44,075 bases of DNA, from the NCBI GenBank assembly GCA_947454715.1, contig CANGMZ010000013.1, positions 1-44,075 on the forward strand, read 5' to 3'. The position numbers and the translations under genes are program-made. This stretch comes from Chitinophagaceae bacterium (GTDB taxonomy: Bacteria; Bacteroidota; Bacteroidia; Chitinophagales; Chitinophagaceae). Within the stretch, counting starts at the first letter, position 1. Every line of letters starts with the position of its first letter. Positions 18,463-26,080 of the stretch are shown one piece after another. Below the pieces are notes generated by a model that saw only the letters and a list, made by a program, of their open reading frames with translations, searched no databases and was not told where the DNA came from.

Positions 18463-19296
18463 ATGAATATCTGCAATAAATCTTTTCTCTTACTCATTGC
18501 TTGTATAGGTATTATCTCCTGTAAGGATACTGCTGTAAAAAATCATGGTCCTATTAAGTTAGGCGATTCATCTACTATAGTTACAGAAGAGGATCCGCTA
18601 AGGCTACAGGACTTAGTTACAGACTTGCAACCGGTAATTCCGTCAAATATTCCTGCTGATTCTGCTAAGCCGGCAGAGGTAGATACCGCTAAAAAAGTAA
18701 CTGCAGTTAAGCCTGTAGAAAACACTGCACCTGCATTGCCTTCTGGTAGTGGTCTGAAAGCAGAGTTTAAGGAAGTAACCGTAATGTTACCTGGTGTAGA
18801 AGCAAAACAAGCAGGTAAGGCAGATTTGCAAAAGGCAACCGGTGCTGTTTATACATTGACAAGTGGCAACATCCCGGGTAATACACTGAGAATAAAAGGC
18901 AATGTTACCAAAGTGTCACAGCGTTATCAGACAGTTGTGATACTAAAAAGTAAGAATGGCAACCTGCCGCTAAATGAACTCAGCAATACAACAGGTTGGA
19001 AACAAATAAACGGCGGAAGTGGCGCTTATCCATTAAAAGGCCTGAATGATGGTGAATTGTCATTCGAAGATGCCAGCAACAGCGAAATAAGGAATGCAGT
19101 ATCAAAAGCAGCAAGAGAACGTCGTTATAGCCGCAGCAAAACTGAAGATTGGCTGGATTTGATAGGTAAGAATGTGCGTAATGTAAATCAAAAGCCACTT
19201 GTAGTAACTCTTCGATCTGTGATGTTTAAGATAGATGGGAAAGACGAAAAAGGTAAAATCTTCTCCAAGCAGATTCGTATAGACATACCTATGTAA
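18463..19296 (+). CDS. lipoprotein of unknown function
   Basis: 277 aa. A lipoprotein signal is clear: MNICNKSFLLLIACIGIISC with the lipidated Cys at residue 20, followed by K-D, which resembles the surface-export signals reported for Bacteroidota lipoproteins. Residues ~35-95 form a low-complexity linker rich in P, A, D, V and K. The C-terminal ~180 residues look folded (alternating strands such as LRIKGNVTKV and YQTVVILKS, and a basic helix AARERRYSRSK) but I recognise no family or catalytic motif. It stands alone between the efflux operon and rpiB, with its own probable promoter and a strong terminator. Function unknown. Confidence 0.7.
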   Translation: MNICNKSFLLLIACIGIISCKDTAVKNHGPIKLGDSSTIVTEEDPLRLQDLVTDLQPVIPSNIPADSAKPAEVDTAKKVTAVKPVENTAPALPSGSGLKAEFKEVTVMLPGVEAKQAGKADLQKATGAVYTLTSGNIPGNTLRIKGNVTKVSQRYQTVVILKSKNGNLPLNELSNTTGWKQINGGSGAYPLKGLNDGELSFEDASNSEIRNAVSKAARERRYSRSKTEDWLDLIGKNVRNVNQKPLVVTLRSVMFKIDGKDEKGKIFSKQIRIDIPM

Positions 19297-19317
19297 TACT
19301 ATATTTTGTCATTTTGT

Positions 19318-19351
19318 AAGTCGCGACCATATCTGTGTCGCGACTTTTTTT
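19318..19351 (+). terminator. intrinsic terminator after lipoprotein gene
   Basis: Arms AAGTCGCGAC (19318-19327) and GTCGCGACTT (19337-19346) form a perfect 10-bp stem with a 9-nt loop, followed by a run of seven T. It lies 21 nt after the stop. Confidence 0.9.
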
Positions 19352-19375
19352 GTTGGGTAATGTAATGTTATGTAT

Positions 19376-19417
19376 AAAACAAGAAAGGCACTCCAACCGG
19401 AACGCCTATCTTGTTTT
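19376..19417 (-). terminator. terminator hairpin after rpiB
   Basis: Arms AAAACAAGA (19376-19384) and TCTTGTTTT (19409-19417) pair over 9 bp, with an inner GGC/GCC extension after one mismatch. On the minus strand the structure ends in TTTT and lies 20 nt after the rpiB stop. Confidence 0.65.
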
Positions 19418-19437
19418 TATGCTGTTGAATTCTTGAT

Positions 19438-19884
19438 TTATATTTTAGCTACTCTTTTTTCATGCCTGCCACCTTCAAAAGCAGTGCTGAGGAAGGTATG
19501 TGTCATTTTTTCAGCCAATTCCAGACTCACATAGCGTGCCGGCATACAAAGTACATTGGCATTGTTGTGCTGGCGTGCCAGAGACGCTAACTCTTCTAAC
19601 CAACAAAGTGCGGCACGTATTCCCTGATGTTTGTTTGCGGTCATGCAGATGCCATTGCCACTACCACATATTAAGATACCGCCTGTCGCTTCACCGGCTT
19701 CTATCATATTAGCTACCGGGTGTGCATAGTCAGGGTAGTCAGTGCTTTCGGCGCTGTAAGTGCCCTTGTCTACTACCTGCCAGCCTTCACTGATAAGCAT
19801 GTTTTTGATGGCTTCCTTGTACTCAAAACCTGCATGGTCACAACCTATTGCCAATGGTAAATTACGGTCAAATGTAGTTTGCAT
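19438..19884 (-). CDS. rpiB: ribose 5-phosphate isomerase B
   Basis: 148 aa, the family's normal size. It interconverts ribose 5-phosphate and ribulose 5-phosphate in the pentose phosphate pathway (cytoplasm). The substrate and catalytic motifs of the RpiB/LacAB family are visible: GCDHAGF (D16, H17), DYPDYA, ICGSGNGI with the catalytic-position C73, and HNNANVL (from H106). It starts 1 nt after the tatC stop, so the two are almost certainly co-transcribed; this pairing has no obvious metabolic logic. Confidence 0.95.
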   Translation of the reverse strand: MQTTFDRNLPLAIGCDHAGFEYKEAIKNMLISEGWQVVDKGTYSAESTDYPDYAHPVANMIEAGEATGGILICGSGNGICMTANKHQGIRAALCWLEELASLARQHNNANVLCMPARYVSLELAEKMTHTFLSTAFEGGRHEKRVAKI

Positions 19885-19885
19885 A

Positions 19886-20737
19886 TTAGTTATTGTTTTC
19901 TGCTGCCTGCTTTTTCAGTCTCGATGTCATAGCACGACCACTGATAAATACAGATATTTCAAAAAGTGTATATAATGGGAAAAATACCAAAAGACAACTA
20001 AACAAATCGGGAGGAGTAATGATCTCAGACAACAAGAATAAGATCAATACCGCATATTTACGTTTTTCCCTCATGAAGTTAGGTGTAAGAATACCGATTC
20101 GTGACAGGAAATAAACGATCATTGGTAATTCGAACACAAGACCAAGAGCCAGTGTAAGGTTACTCATTGTGTCGTAGTAATTATCTATTGTGATAACATT
20201 TTTGAACTTAGGGCTTAACTGATAGTTGCCAAAGAAGTTGATGGTATATGGGGCAATAATAAAGTAGGCAAACATTACCCCTGAAAAGAACAGTAGAGAA
20301 CACCAGAACACAATACCACGTGCTGCTTTTACTTCATTGGCTTTGAGTGCAGGCTTAATAAACCGCCAGAGTTCCCAAAGCACATAAGGGAAGGCAATAA
20401 TAAAGCCAATCATCATAGACGATGACATCCCCATCATGAACTGACCGGTAACTGCCGTGTTCTGAAACTCCATTTTTATGTCACTGAGACAAAAAGAATC
20501 GTAATGGAAGAACTTACCTAATGCACAAAACCATTTATAAGACACGAAATCATTGTGTGCCGGTCCCAGAATGATGCGGTCAAAGATCCATTCTATTTTA
20601 ATAAATACAGCTATTGCAGCTATAACTATAACTACAACTGAACGTACTATATGCCAACGCAAAGCCTCGATATGGTCTAAAAAGCCCATTTCGGCATTCG
20701 GGTTGATTTTATCTAATGTATTTTTAAAAACGCTCAC
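19886..20737 (-). CDS. tatC: twin-arginine translocase subunit TatC
   Basis: 283 aa. It is the signal-peptide receptor of the Tat pathway, which exports folded proteins across the inner membrane. The family start is seen as MGFLDHIEALRWHI (the H-x-E-x-L-R region). Six hydrophobic segments follow, including WELWRFIKPAL before the third and the conserved glutamate in LVFELPMIVYFL. The final IITPPD motif precedes the last helices. The first periplasmic loop is long (about residues 55-95), commonly seen in Bacteroidota. No tatA/tatB is in the window. It is first in a two-gene unit with rpiB and has an exact -7 element just upstream. Confidence 0.95.
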   Translation of the reverse strand: MSVFKNTLDKINPNAEMGFLDHIEALRWHIVRSVVVIVIAAIAVFIKIEWIFDRIILGPAHNDFVSYKWFCALGKFFHYDSFCLSDIKMEFQNTAVTGQFMMGMSSSMMIGFIIAFPYVLWELWRFIKPALKANEVKAARGIVFWCSLLFFSGVMFAYFIIAPYTINFFGNYQLSPKFKNVITIDNYYDTMSNLTLALGLVFELPMIVYFLSRIGILTPNFMREKRKYAVLILFLLSEIITPPDLFSCLLVFFPLYTLFEISVFISGRAMTSRLKKQAAENNN

Positions 20738-20756
20738 ATTATCAGATTACGGTGGG

Positions 20757-20764
20757 CAAAGGTA
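20757..20764 (-). promoter_or_regulatory. tatC: putative -7 element of tatC-rpiB
   Basis: TACCTTTG on the minus strand (20764-20757) is an exact TAnnTTTG match 19 nt upstream of the tatC ATG, implying a short leader. No clear TTTG was seen at the -33 position. Confidence 0.55.
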
Positions 20765-20806
20765 GGGTAAATGTAGTTGTTACGGAACAGCTCATTACAT
20801 GCTTAT

Positions 20807-20834
20807 AGTTTTCTGAGCGTTTTTTAAGAAAACT
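20807..20834 (-). terminator. weak hairpin downstream of the RDD gene
   Basis: AGTTTTCT (20807-20814) and AGAAAACT (20827-20834) pair over 8 bp around a 12-nt loop, 8 nt beyond the RDD stop. It has no good U-run in the minus direction, so it is only a possible terminator. Confidence 0.25.
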
Positions 20835-20842
20835 TATATATG

Positions 20843-21625
20843 CTATTTATTTCCTGAAAGGAAGTTGTAATCATACAGCAACTGTTGCAGAAAGTCATAG
20901 CCCTCAATATGACTTTCTATTTTTAGCACCTCTTTTATCTTATACTCCACTTTTTGCATGTATTCAATATTATCACGTCCTTTTGATTTTACATTCAGAA
21001 GATTACGAATGCCATTAATGTCTCTGTCTGTAAGGCGCATTACCTGAGGAAAAAGTGGGGTATAATTTGAGACTTCGATTTCTTTGTATATCGTTTGATT
21101 AATATCTGGTTTATAATTAGCATCTATAAGCACTGTGCCGGCTGCAAGGTCTCCAATGCGTTGCAACTTGCGGGAAACAGCTATCACGATTACATCCGGT
21201 ATGTAAAAAAACATGAGTAAAATTATAAATAGGGGATTGATAATAATAAGCAACGGCATACTATAAATCACATAATTACCTAGTCCCAAAATCCACCTGA
21301 TGATATATTGCCCCCACGATGGTTCTTTCCCTTCTATATCAATTATTTTTATCCCTACTGCTTTCTTTCCGGGAGTCTGACCATTAAAGAATATCTCAAA
21401 ACATAATTGGTATGCCATTACCGGCAAAATCAGAATAAGTAGATACGCTACTGTGCTCTCCCGAGCATTTACACCAATTGGTTTAAGAATGAAATTCTGT
21501 ACAATGTAATAGTATGTGCAGATGACAACTACATCAATCAGCCATGCCAGCACTCTTTTCCCAAAGTCTGCTACCTTAAATTCAAGGTCTATATTAAAAG
21601 GTGTAGTGATTGTGATAATGGCCAT
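20843..21625 (-). CDS. RDD family membrane protein
   Basis: 260 aa. The RDD signature residues are present: R and D in KRVLAWLIDVV (helix 1), then GQTPGKKAVGIKIID, and R/D in RIGDLAAGTVLID. Three or four hydrophobic helices lie within residues ~25-165; the last ~90 residues are a soluble cytoplasmic tail (KEIEVSNYTPLFPQVMRLTDRDI...). RDD proteins are poorly understood; some have been linked to ion or solute transport. The gene is divergent from the SpoIIM-like/MoxR/DUF58 operon, and RDD genes are recurrent members of that neighbourhood in other phyla (for example near moxR2 of Mycobacterium tuberculosis), so a shared function is likely (inference). Confidence 0.85.
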   Translation of the reverse strand: MAIITITTPFNIDLEFKVADFGKRVLAWLIDVVVICTYYYIVQNFILKPIGVNARESTVAYLLILILPVMAYQLCFEIFFNGQTPGKKAVGIKIIDIEGKEPSWGQYIIRWILGLGNYVIYSMPLLIIINPLFIILLMFFYIPDVIVIAVSRKLQRIGDLAAGTVLIDANYKPDINQTIYKEIEVSNYTPLFPQVMRLTDRDINGIRNLLNVKSKGRDNIEYMQKVEYKIKEVLKIESHIEGYDFLQQLLYDYNFLSGNK

Positions 21626-22075
21626 ATTAATAGAAGGGTATCCCCTTTTTCAGACAACTAAATTACAGATTTTGCTGACAATATTACATCGTCTTTTATT
21701 CGATTCATTTAGCTATTGCAATTCATCGTATCATGTCATTTTTTCAGTGGATATCTTTATTTGGAAATCAAATAGCACATTAAGACATTTGTGTTCGTAA
21801 AAACACCTTAAATCGAATAACTATGAATAAAATGAATATTTCACATCTATCCCATCTGGAATTACCTGCTATCGGTAGAAAGTGGAAGTTTTTGGTAGAT
21901 TTATAGTCTTAATTTATCAATCAAACTAATTGAACATCAATTCATTAGTTTTCCTACGTATGGGAATTATATTTTTATTCCGGATAGGGTATTTCGTAAT
22001 CAATAATACTATTTCCTATAAATGTATTCTACAAAAGCTAAATAATTGTAGCTTTAATTTTTCTTTATAAACCGT
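21626..22075. other. 450-nt divergent intergenic region
   Basis: It separates the RDD gene from the SpoIIM-like operon. It holds an imperfect hairpin (TTAAG at 21780-21784 with CTTAA at 21807-21811, inner GTGTT/AACAC), a 27-codon ORF (21823-21906) and an AT-rich stem-loop (21923-21951). Only partial -7 matches face the flanking genes: TAATTTAG on the minus strand near 21660 and TAGCTTTA at 22048-22055 on the plus strand. Confidence 0.5.
21823..21906 (+). CDS. possible small ORF, 27 aa
   Basis: ATG to TAG, encoding a basic, hydrophobic 27-residue peptide beginning MNKMNISHLSH and ending WKFLVDL. It is placed between two potential stem-loops in the 450-nt divergent gap. No family is recognised and the ORF could arise by chance in AT-rich DNA. 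It is listed because it is the only open frame with flanking structure in that gap. Confidence 0.15.
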   Translation: MNKMNISHLSHLELPAIGRKWKFLVDL

Positions 22076-23032
22076 ATGCGTGAAGGACAATTTATAAAAC
22101 GGAATCTGGAGCGTTGGGAGTCTTACCAACATCCTACTGATAATCCCGATGAAATAGCAAAACATTTTACCTACTTGGTAGATGACCTTTCCTATGCTAA
22201 AACGTTTTATCCCAACAGCAATACGATCAGGTATGTCAATAGCATGGCTGCTAACATATACCTGTCTATTTACAAGAACAAAAAAGAAAAAAGCAACAGA
22301 TTTATCACTTTTTGGAAAACAGAATTGCCCTTAGTGGTCAGGAGAAATCACCGGATATTACTATTTGCATTTTTGTCCTTTGTTGCATTTGTAGCCATAG
22401 GGGTGTTCTCTGCTTATCTCGATCAGACTTTTGTCAGAGCTGTACTTGGAGATCAATATGTTGATATGACAGAGCGAAATATTGCTAATGGCCACCCGTT
22501 CAATGTTTATAATGGGGGCAATGAATTAGTTATGTTTCTTGAAATAGCCATGAACAATATCAGAGTTGCCTTTCTTACTTATTTCATGGGGATTACCGGC
22601 GGTTTAGGCACAGTTTATTTCCTCTTTAAGAATGGATTAATGGTTGGTGTGTTTGAGTATATGTTCTTTCATCACAATCTTGGCTTTAAGTCCATTATGG
22701 TTATTTTTGTGCACGGCACGCTTGAATTGTCATCTATTGTCATTGCAGGTGCTTCGGGGCTCATGTTGGGGAATGCCATGTTGTTTCCCAAAACGTATAC
22801 CCGTATGCAGTCTTTGAAAACAGCAGCAAAGGATAGTGTTAAAATAGTGCTCTCACTAGTGCCTGTATTTATTGTTGCTGCCTTTTTTGAGGGTTTTGTT
22901 ACGCGCCACACAGGTATGCCGGTTTGGTTGAGTATGACCATTTTATTATTATCTGCAGGGTTCATTCTCTGGTATTATGTATTTTATCCTATAAAAGTCA
23001 GTAAGAAAGCTAAGCATGCGCTTCCGCAGTAA
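22076..23032 (+). CDS. stage II sporulation protein M-like (SpoIIM/DUF95) membrane protein
   Basis: 318 aa. A ~90-residue cytoplasmic N-terminus (MREGQFIKRNLERW) is followed by five or six hydrophobic segments between about residue 92 and 310. The conserved middle of the SpoIIM/DUF95 family is visible: FLEIAMNNIRVAFL, GLGTVYFLFKNGLMVG and HGTLELSSIVIAGASG with the characteristic H-G-x-x-E. Outside sporulating Firmicutes the family's function is unknown and has nothing to do with sporulation here. It is the first gene of the operon with DUF4129, DUF4350, MoxR and DUF58, and overlaps the next gene by 17 nt. Confidence 0.85.
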   Translation: MREGQFIKRNLERWESYQHPTDNPDEIAKHFTYLVDDLSYAKTFYPNSNTIRYVNSMAANIYLSIYKNKKEKSNRFITFWKTELPLVVRRNHRILLFAFLSFVAFVAIGVFSAYLDQTFVRAVLGDQYVDMTERNIANGHPFNVYNGGNELVMFLEIAMNNIRVAFLTYFMGITGGLGTVYFLFKNGLMVGVFEYMFFHHNLGFKSIMVIFVHGTLELSSIVIAGASGLMLGNAMLFPKTYTRMQSLKTAAKDSVKIVLSLVPVFIVAAFFEGFVTRHTGMPVWLSMTILLLSAGFILWYYVFYPIKVSKKAKHALPQ

Positions 23033-23696
23033 GATCATCTACTTATCGTTGTTATGTTTGTTGTTCTTACTGCCGGTAAGTGCGGCGCCTTCGCGCAGCA
23101 TTACTCCGCAGCAGTGGCAGCAGCTGACCTCAGATAAGGATTTTGGTTACAAGAATGAATTGGAAAAACAAGTGACACCTCCGGATACTAAGCCAAGTAA
23201 GTGGATGATTGCCTTAATGAAATTTTTTAAATTTTTAGGCAAGGCTTCAGGGCAAACTATTCTGTGGGTAATATTTGCAATCGTAATTATTTACATTGTC
23301 TATAAATTGGTGCTCAGCAATGAGATGTCTCTATTTCAGCGTAGAGGCAAAAAACAATTAGCTGACTCAGATACTGATTTAGAAGAAATAGGTAATGCCG
23401 ATTGGGATAAGCTGTTGCAAAAAGCAGTAAATAATAACGACCTGCAACAAGCAGTGAGATTCAGTTATATGTGGTTATTGCAGATGTTGCAAGACGGTCA
23501 GTTGATTCGTTATCGCGATGACAAAACGAATTTCGAATATTATAAGGAGTTGGAAAAAACAGTTTTCAAACAACCTTTTAAGCAGATTTCCAGACAGTAT
23601 GAATATGTAATCTATGGTAACTATCATATAACTGCTGCAGATTATAACGCATATATAGATTTGTTCAATAACGTAAAAAAGCAATTAGGCAAATGA
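23016..23696 (+). CDS. DUF4129 domain membrane protein
   Basis: 226 aa. Signal peptide (MRFRSKIIYLSLLCLLFLLPVSAA), a ~70-residue periplasmic part, one transmembrane helix (ILWVIFAIVIIYIVYKLVL, about 87-105), then a cytoplasmic DUF4129 domain: ADWDKLLQKAVNNNDLQQAVRFSYMWLL, RDDKTNFEYYKEL and YEYVIYGNY, matching the family order (lead helix, K-T-N-x-E-Y, F-E-x-x-x-Y-G). DUF4129 proteins occur in MoxR/DUF58 clusters. It overlaps both its neighbours (17 nt upstream, 4 nt downstream), so translation is probably coupled. Confidence 0.8.
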   Translation: MRFRSKIIYLSLLCLLFLLPVSAAPSRSITPQQWQQLTSDKDFGYKNELEKQVTPPDTKPSKWMIALMKFFKFLGKASGQTILWVIFAIVIIYIVYKLVLSNEMSLFQRRGKKQLADSDTDLEEIGNADWDKLLQKAVNNNDLQQAVRFSYMWLLQMLQDGQLIRYRDDKTNFEYYKELEKTVFKQPFKQISRQYEYVIYGNYHITAADYNAYIDLFNNVKKQLGK

Positions 23697-25018
23697 GCAA
23701 ACGAATAATATATATCGTGGTGCTCTGCCTGTCAGTGCTTTTGATTCAAAGTTGTAACAATTTTGACTTTACTAAGTGGTTTGTGACGCTAGATAAGGAT
23801 AGTAAAAAGCCTTATGGTGGGTATCTGGCATATCAATCATTGCAGTCATTTTTCCCTGAAGCAAAGGTGTCTGGTTTATCTAATTCATTTAGGTTTACAA
23901 GTATTGACAGAAGCATGATGTCTACCTCAGGTACCCGTAACCTTATAGTGCTTACCGGCCTTAGGTTCAATGTGTCTGACAAAGAGTGGGCACAGATGAT
24001 GTCCTTTGTTAAAGAAGGTAATGAGTTGGTTATTTTTAGCTCCAGTTTAGATAAAGATATTGAGTCTAAATTGGGGGTATATAAGACACAAGGGCGTGAA
24101 GAGCAGGTTGTATTGTCACAGAAAGTGTTTGCAGAGAGTCAGCATGTATTAACATTGGCTGGAGATACCGTAAAAAAATATGGTTATTCCGGTAGGTCTA
24201 TCAATAGTTTTTTTGAAAGCAGTGCAGATTATTATCTTCATAATGTTCCTGTTGATACTACAACGGTCAAGGATTCCGTTACGTTGGCTGAAGATTCAAC
24301 GGCGGTAATAGATTCAGATGAATACTATCAGGCAGATACAGATCAGTATACTATTGCAGATACATTAGGTTATGCATCAGGTAAGCCCAATTTTTTACGG
24401 ATAGCCATTGGTAGGGGACACTTAACATTGCATGCTGCTCCGTTGGTGACCAGTAACTATTTTTTACTGCAAGATGGTAATATCAATTATCTCGCAGCTA
24501 TTTGGAGCACATTACCTGCAGATATCAGCCATATTTATTGGGATGATTACTTTAATCACTCATCTGAAGAAACATCGTCCAATGTTTTGTGGCGTTATGA
24601 ATCAACACGTTGGGGAATATTATTAGCATTCTTTGTTGCGGGTGTTTATGTGCTATTTCAGATGAAACGCAGACAGCGTATTGTACAGGTAATAGCACCA
24701 TTAAAAAATGATTCGGTTTCGTTTGTGGAAACGGTTGGTCGCTTATATTACAATACGGGTAACAATGCAAACCTTGCTGATAAAATGGTGCAACAGTTTC
24801 TGGAATGGGTGCGTATGACATGCTACTTGAATACGAGCACTTTAAACGAAGATTTTATCAGGGAGCTCTCTGCAAAAACCGGACAATCGCCGGCAGTAAC
24901 TGCAGAGATAGTAAACATGATACACGAAGTAAGATTGGGTAGTGTTCCAATCGACGACCCATATCTTTATCAGTTATACAGAACAATTCAGCAATTTTAT
25001 AAAAATCATAGTAGATAA
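23693..25018 (+). CDS. DUF4350 domain membrane protein
   Basis: 441 aa. It begins with an N-terminal lipoprotein- or anchor-like segment (IYIVVLCLSVLLIQSC; Cys about residue 21). The next ~250 residues are a periplasmic DUF4350-like domain: KKPYGGYLAYQSL near the start and FVKEGNELVIFSS, a Rossmann/GATase-like strand. A D/T/Y-rich insert lies at about 190-225. A transmembrane helix (WGILLAFFVAGVYVLFQM, about 305-322) precedes a helical cytoplasmic tail. Such proteins sit between the DUF4129 and MoxR genes in many bacteria; biochemical function is unknown. It overlaps its neighbours by 4 nt and 1 nt (TAATG). Confidence 0.75.
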   Translation: MSKRIIYIVVLCLSVLLIQSCNNFDFTKWFVTLDKDSKKPYGGYLAYQSLQSFFPEAKVSGLSNSFRFTSIDRSMMSTSGTRNLIVLTGLRFNVSDKEWAQMMSFVKEGNELVIFSSSLDKDIESKLGVYKTQGREEQVVLSQKVFAESQHVLTLAGDTVKKYGYSGRSINSFFESSADYYLHNVPVDTTTVKDSVTLAEDSTAVIDSDEYYQADTDQYTIADTLGYASGKPNFLRIAIGRGHLTLHAAPLVTSNYFLLQDGNINYLAAIWSTLPADISHIYWDDYFNHSSEETSSNVLWRYESTRWGILLAFFVAGVYVLFQMKRRQRIVQVIAPLKNDSVSFVETVGRLYYNTGNNANLADKMVQQFLEWVRMTCYLNTSTLNEDFIRELSAKTGQSPAVTAEIVNMIHEVRLGSVPIDDPYLYQLYRTIQQFYKNHSR

Positions 25019-26001
25019 TGGAAGCCTTAGAATCGAATGCTATTCCGCAACAAGACCCGGGACCTTTGTCAGAACTTATAGAGCTGGTACAGGAGCGCAT
25101 ACACCAGGTGATAGTAGGCCAGAGCCTTATGGTGGAGCAATTACTCGCCGGTCTCCTGGCTGATGGTCATATATTAATAGAGGGTGTTCCCGGTGTGGCA
25201 AAAACACTAACGGCTAAGATGCTGGCAAAGCTCATCAATACGCGTTTTGCTCGTATACAATTCACCCCCGATCTTATGCCTAGCGATGTGTTGGGTACAA
25301 GTGTACTGAATCAGCAAGCGGGGTCTTTTCAGTTTAGAGCAGGTCCTATCTTCAGTAACATCGTACTCATAGATGAGATTAACCGCGCTCCTGCTAAAAC
25401 ACAGGCAGCTCTCTTCGAGGTAATGGAAGAGCGCCAGGTAACCATCGATGGGTTGACACACAAAATGCAATCGCCTTTTATGGTCATTGCTACCCAAAAT
25501 CCTATTGAACACGAAGGCACGTATCGCTTGCCTGAGGCGCAGCTCGATAGGTTTATGATGAAGATTGTTGTGGGTTACCCCTCGCTTGAAGAAGAGATAA
25601 CTATTCTGGAACGTCATGACGAAAGTATAATGACCGATATCCTGAATAATATTCAGGCGGTCATCACGCCTGAGGCATTAGCGAATGCAAGGCAGGTGAT
25701 TAGGGAAACACATATTGAACCGAGGCTCATCGCATTTATTGCTAAGATTGTATATGAAACGCGACATGATCGCAGCATATACTTGGGTGCATCTCCACGT
25801 GCGTCTATTGCTATGATGCAGATCGCTAAAGCATTCAGTGTGCTCAAGGGAAGAAACTTTGTGATTCCGGAAGATATTTTGCAGGCAGTTAATCCGGTGC
25901 TCAGGCACCGTATCAGCCTCACCCCGGAGCGTGAAATGGAAGGGGCAACAACCGATGATGTGCTTAAAGAGATAATTGCAAGGTTAGAGATACCTCGTTA
26001 A
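25018..26001 (+). CDS. MoxR family AAA+ ATPase
   Basis: 327 aa. Walker A is EGVPGVAKT (K62), Walker B is LIDEINRAPAKTQAALFEVMEERQ (D119-E120), and sensor 1 is FMVIATQNPIEHEGTYRLPEAQLDRF, the MoxR signature. The C-terminal lid contains HDRSIYLGASPRASI (sensor 2 arginine). MoxR ATPases act as chaperones that activate or assemble partner proteins, usually the von Willebrand-type protein encoded next to them, here the DUF58 protein. It begins inside the stop of the DUF4350 gene. Confidence 0.95.
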   Translation: MEALESNAIPQQDPGPLSELIELVQERIHQVIVGQSLMVEQLLAGLLADGHILIEGVPGVAKTLTAKMLAKLINTRFARIQFTPDLMPSDVLGTSVLNQQAGSFQFRAGPIFSNIVLIDEINRAPAKTQAALFEVMEERQVTIDGLTHKMQSPFMVIATQNPIEHEGTYRLPEAQLDRFMMKIVVGYPSLEEEITILERHDESIMTDILNNIQAVITPEALANARQVIRETHIEPRLIAFIAKIVYETRHDRSIYLGASPRASIAMMQIAKAFSVLKGRNFVIPEDILQAVNPVLRHRISLTPEREMEGATTDDVLKEIIARLEIPR

Positions 26002-26080
26002 GTAGTATTATGTGTTTGCTTTGTATGAGGCAATTCATAACGAAAGAGGAAAACGAATAGATACGACAGAAAAACGGGAT

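Noticed and set aside
22076-23032. Evidence of sporulation from the SpoIIM-like gene
   Set aside because: SpoIIM/DUF95 homologues are common in non-sporulating bacteria next to MoxR/DUF58 genes; no other sporulation gene is present.
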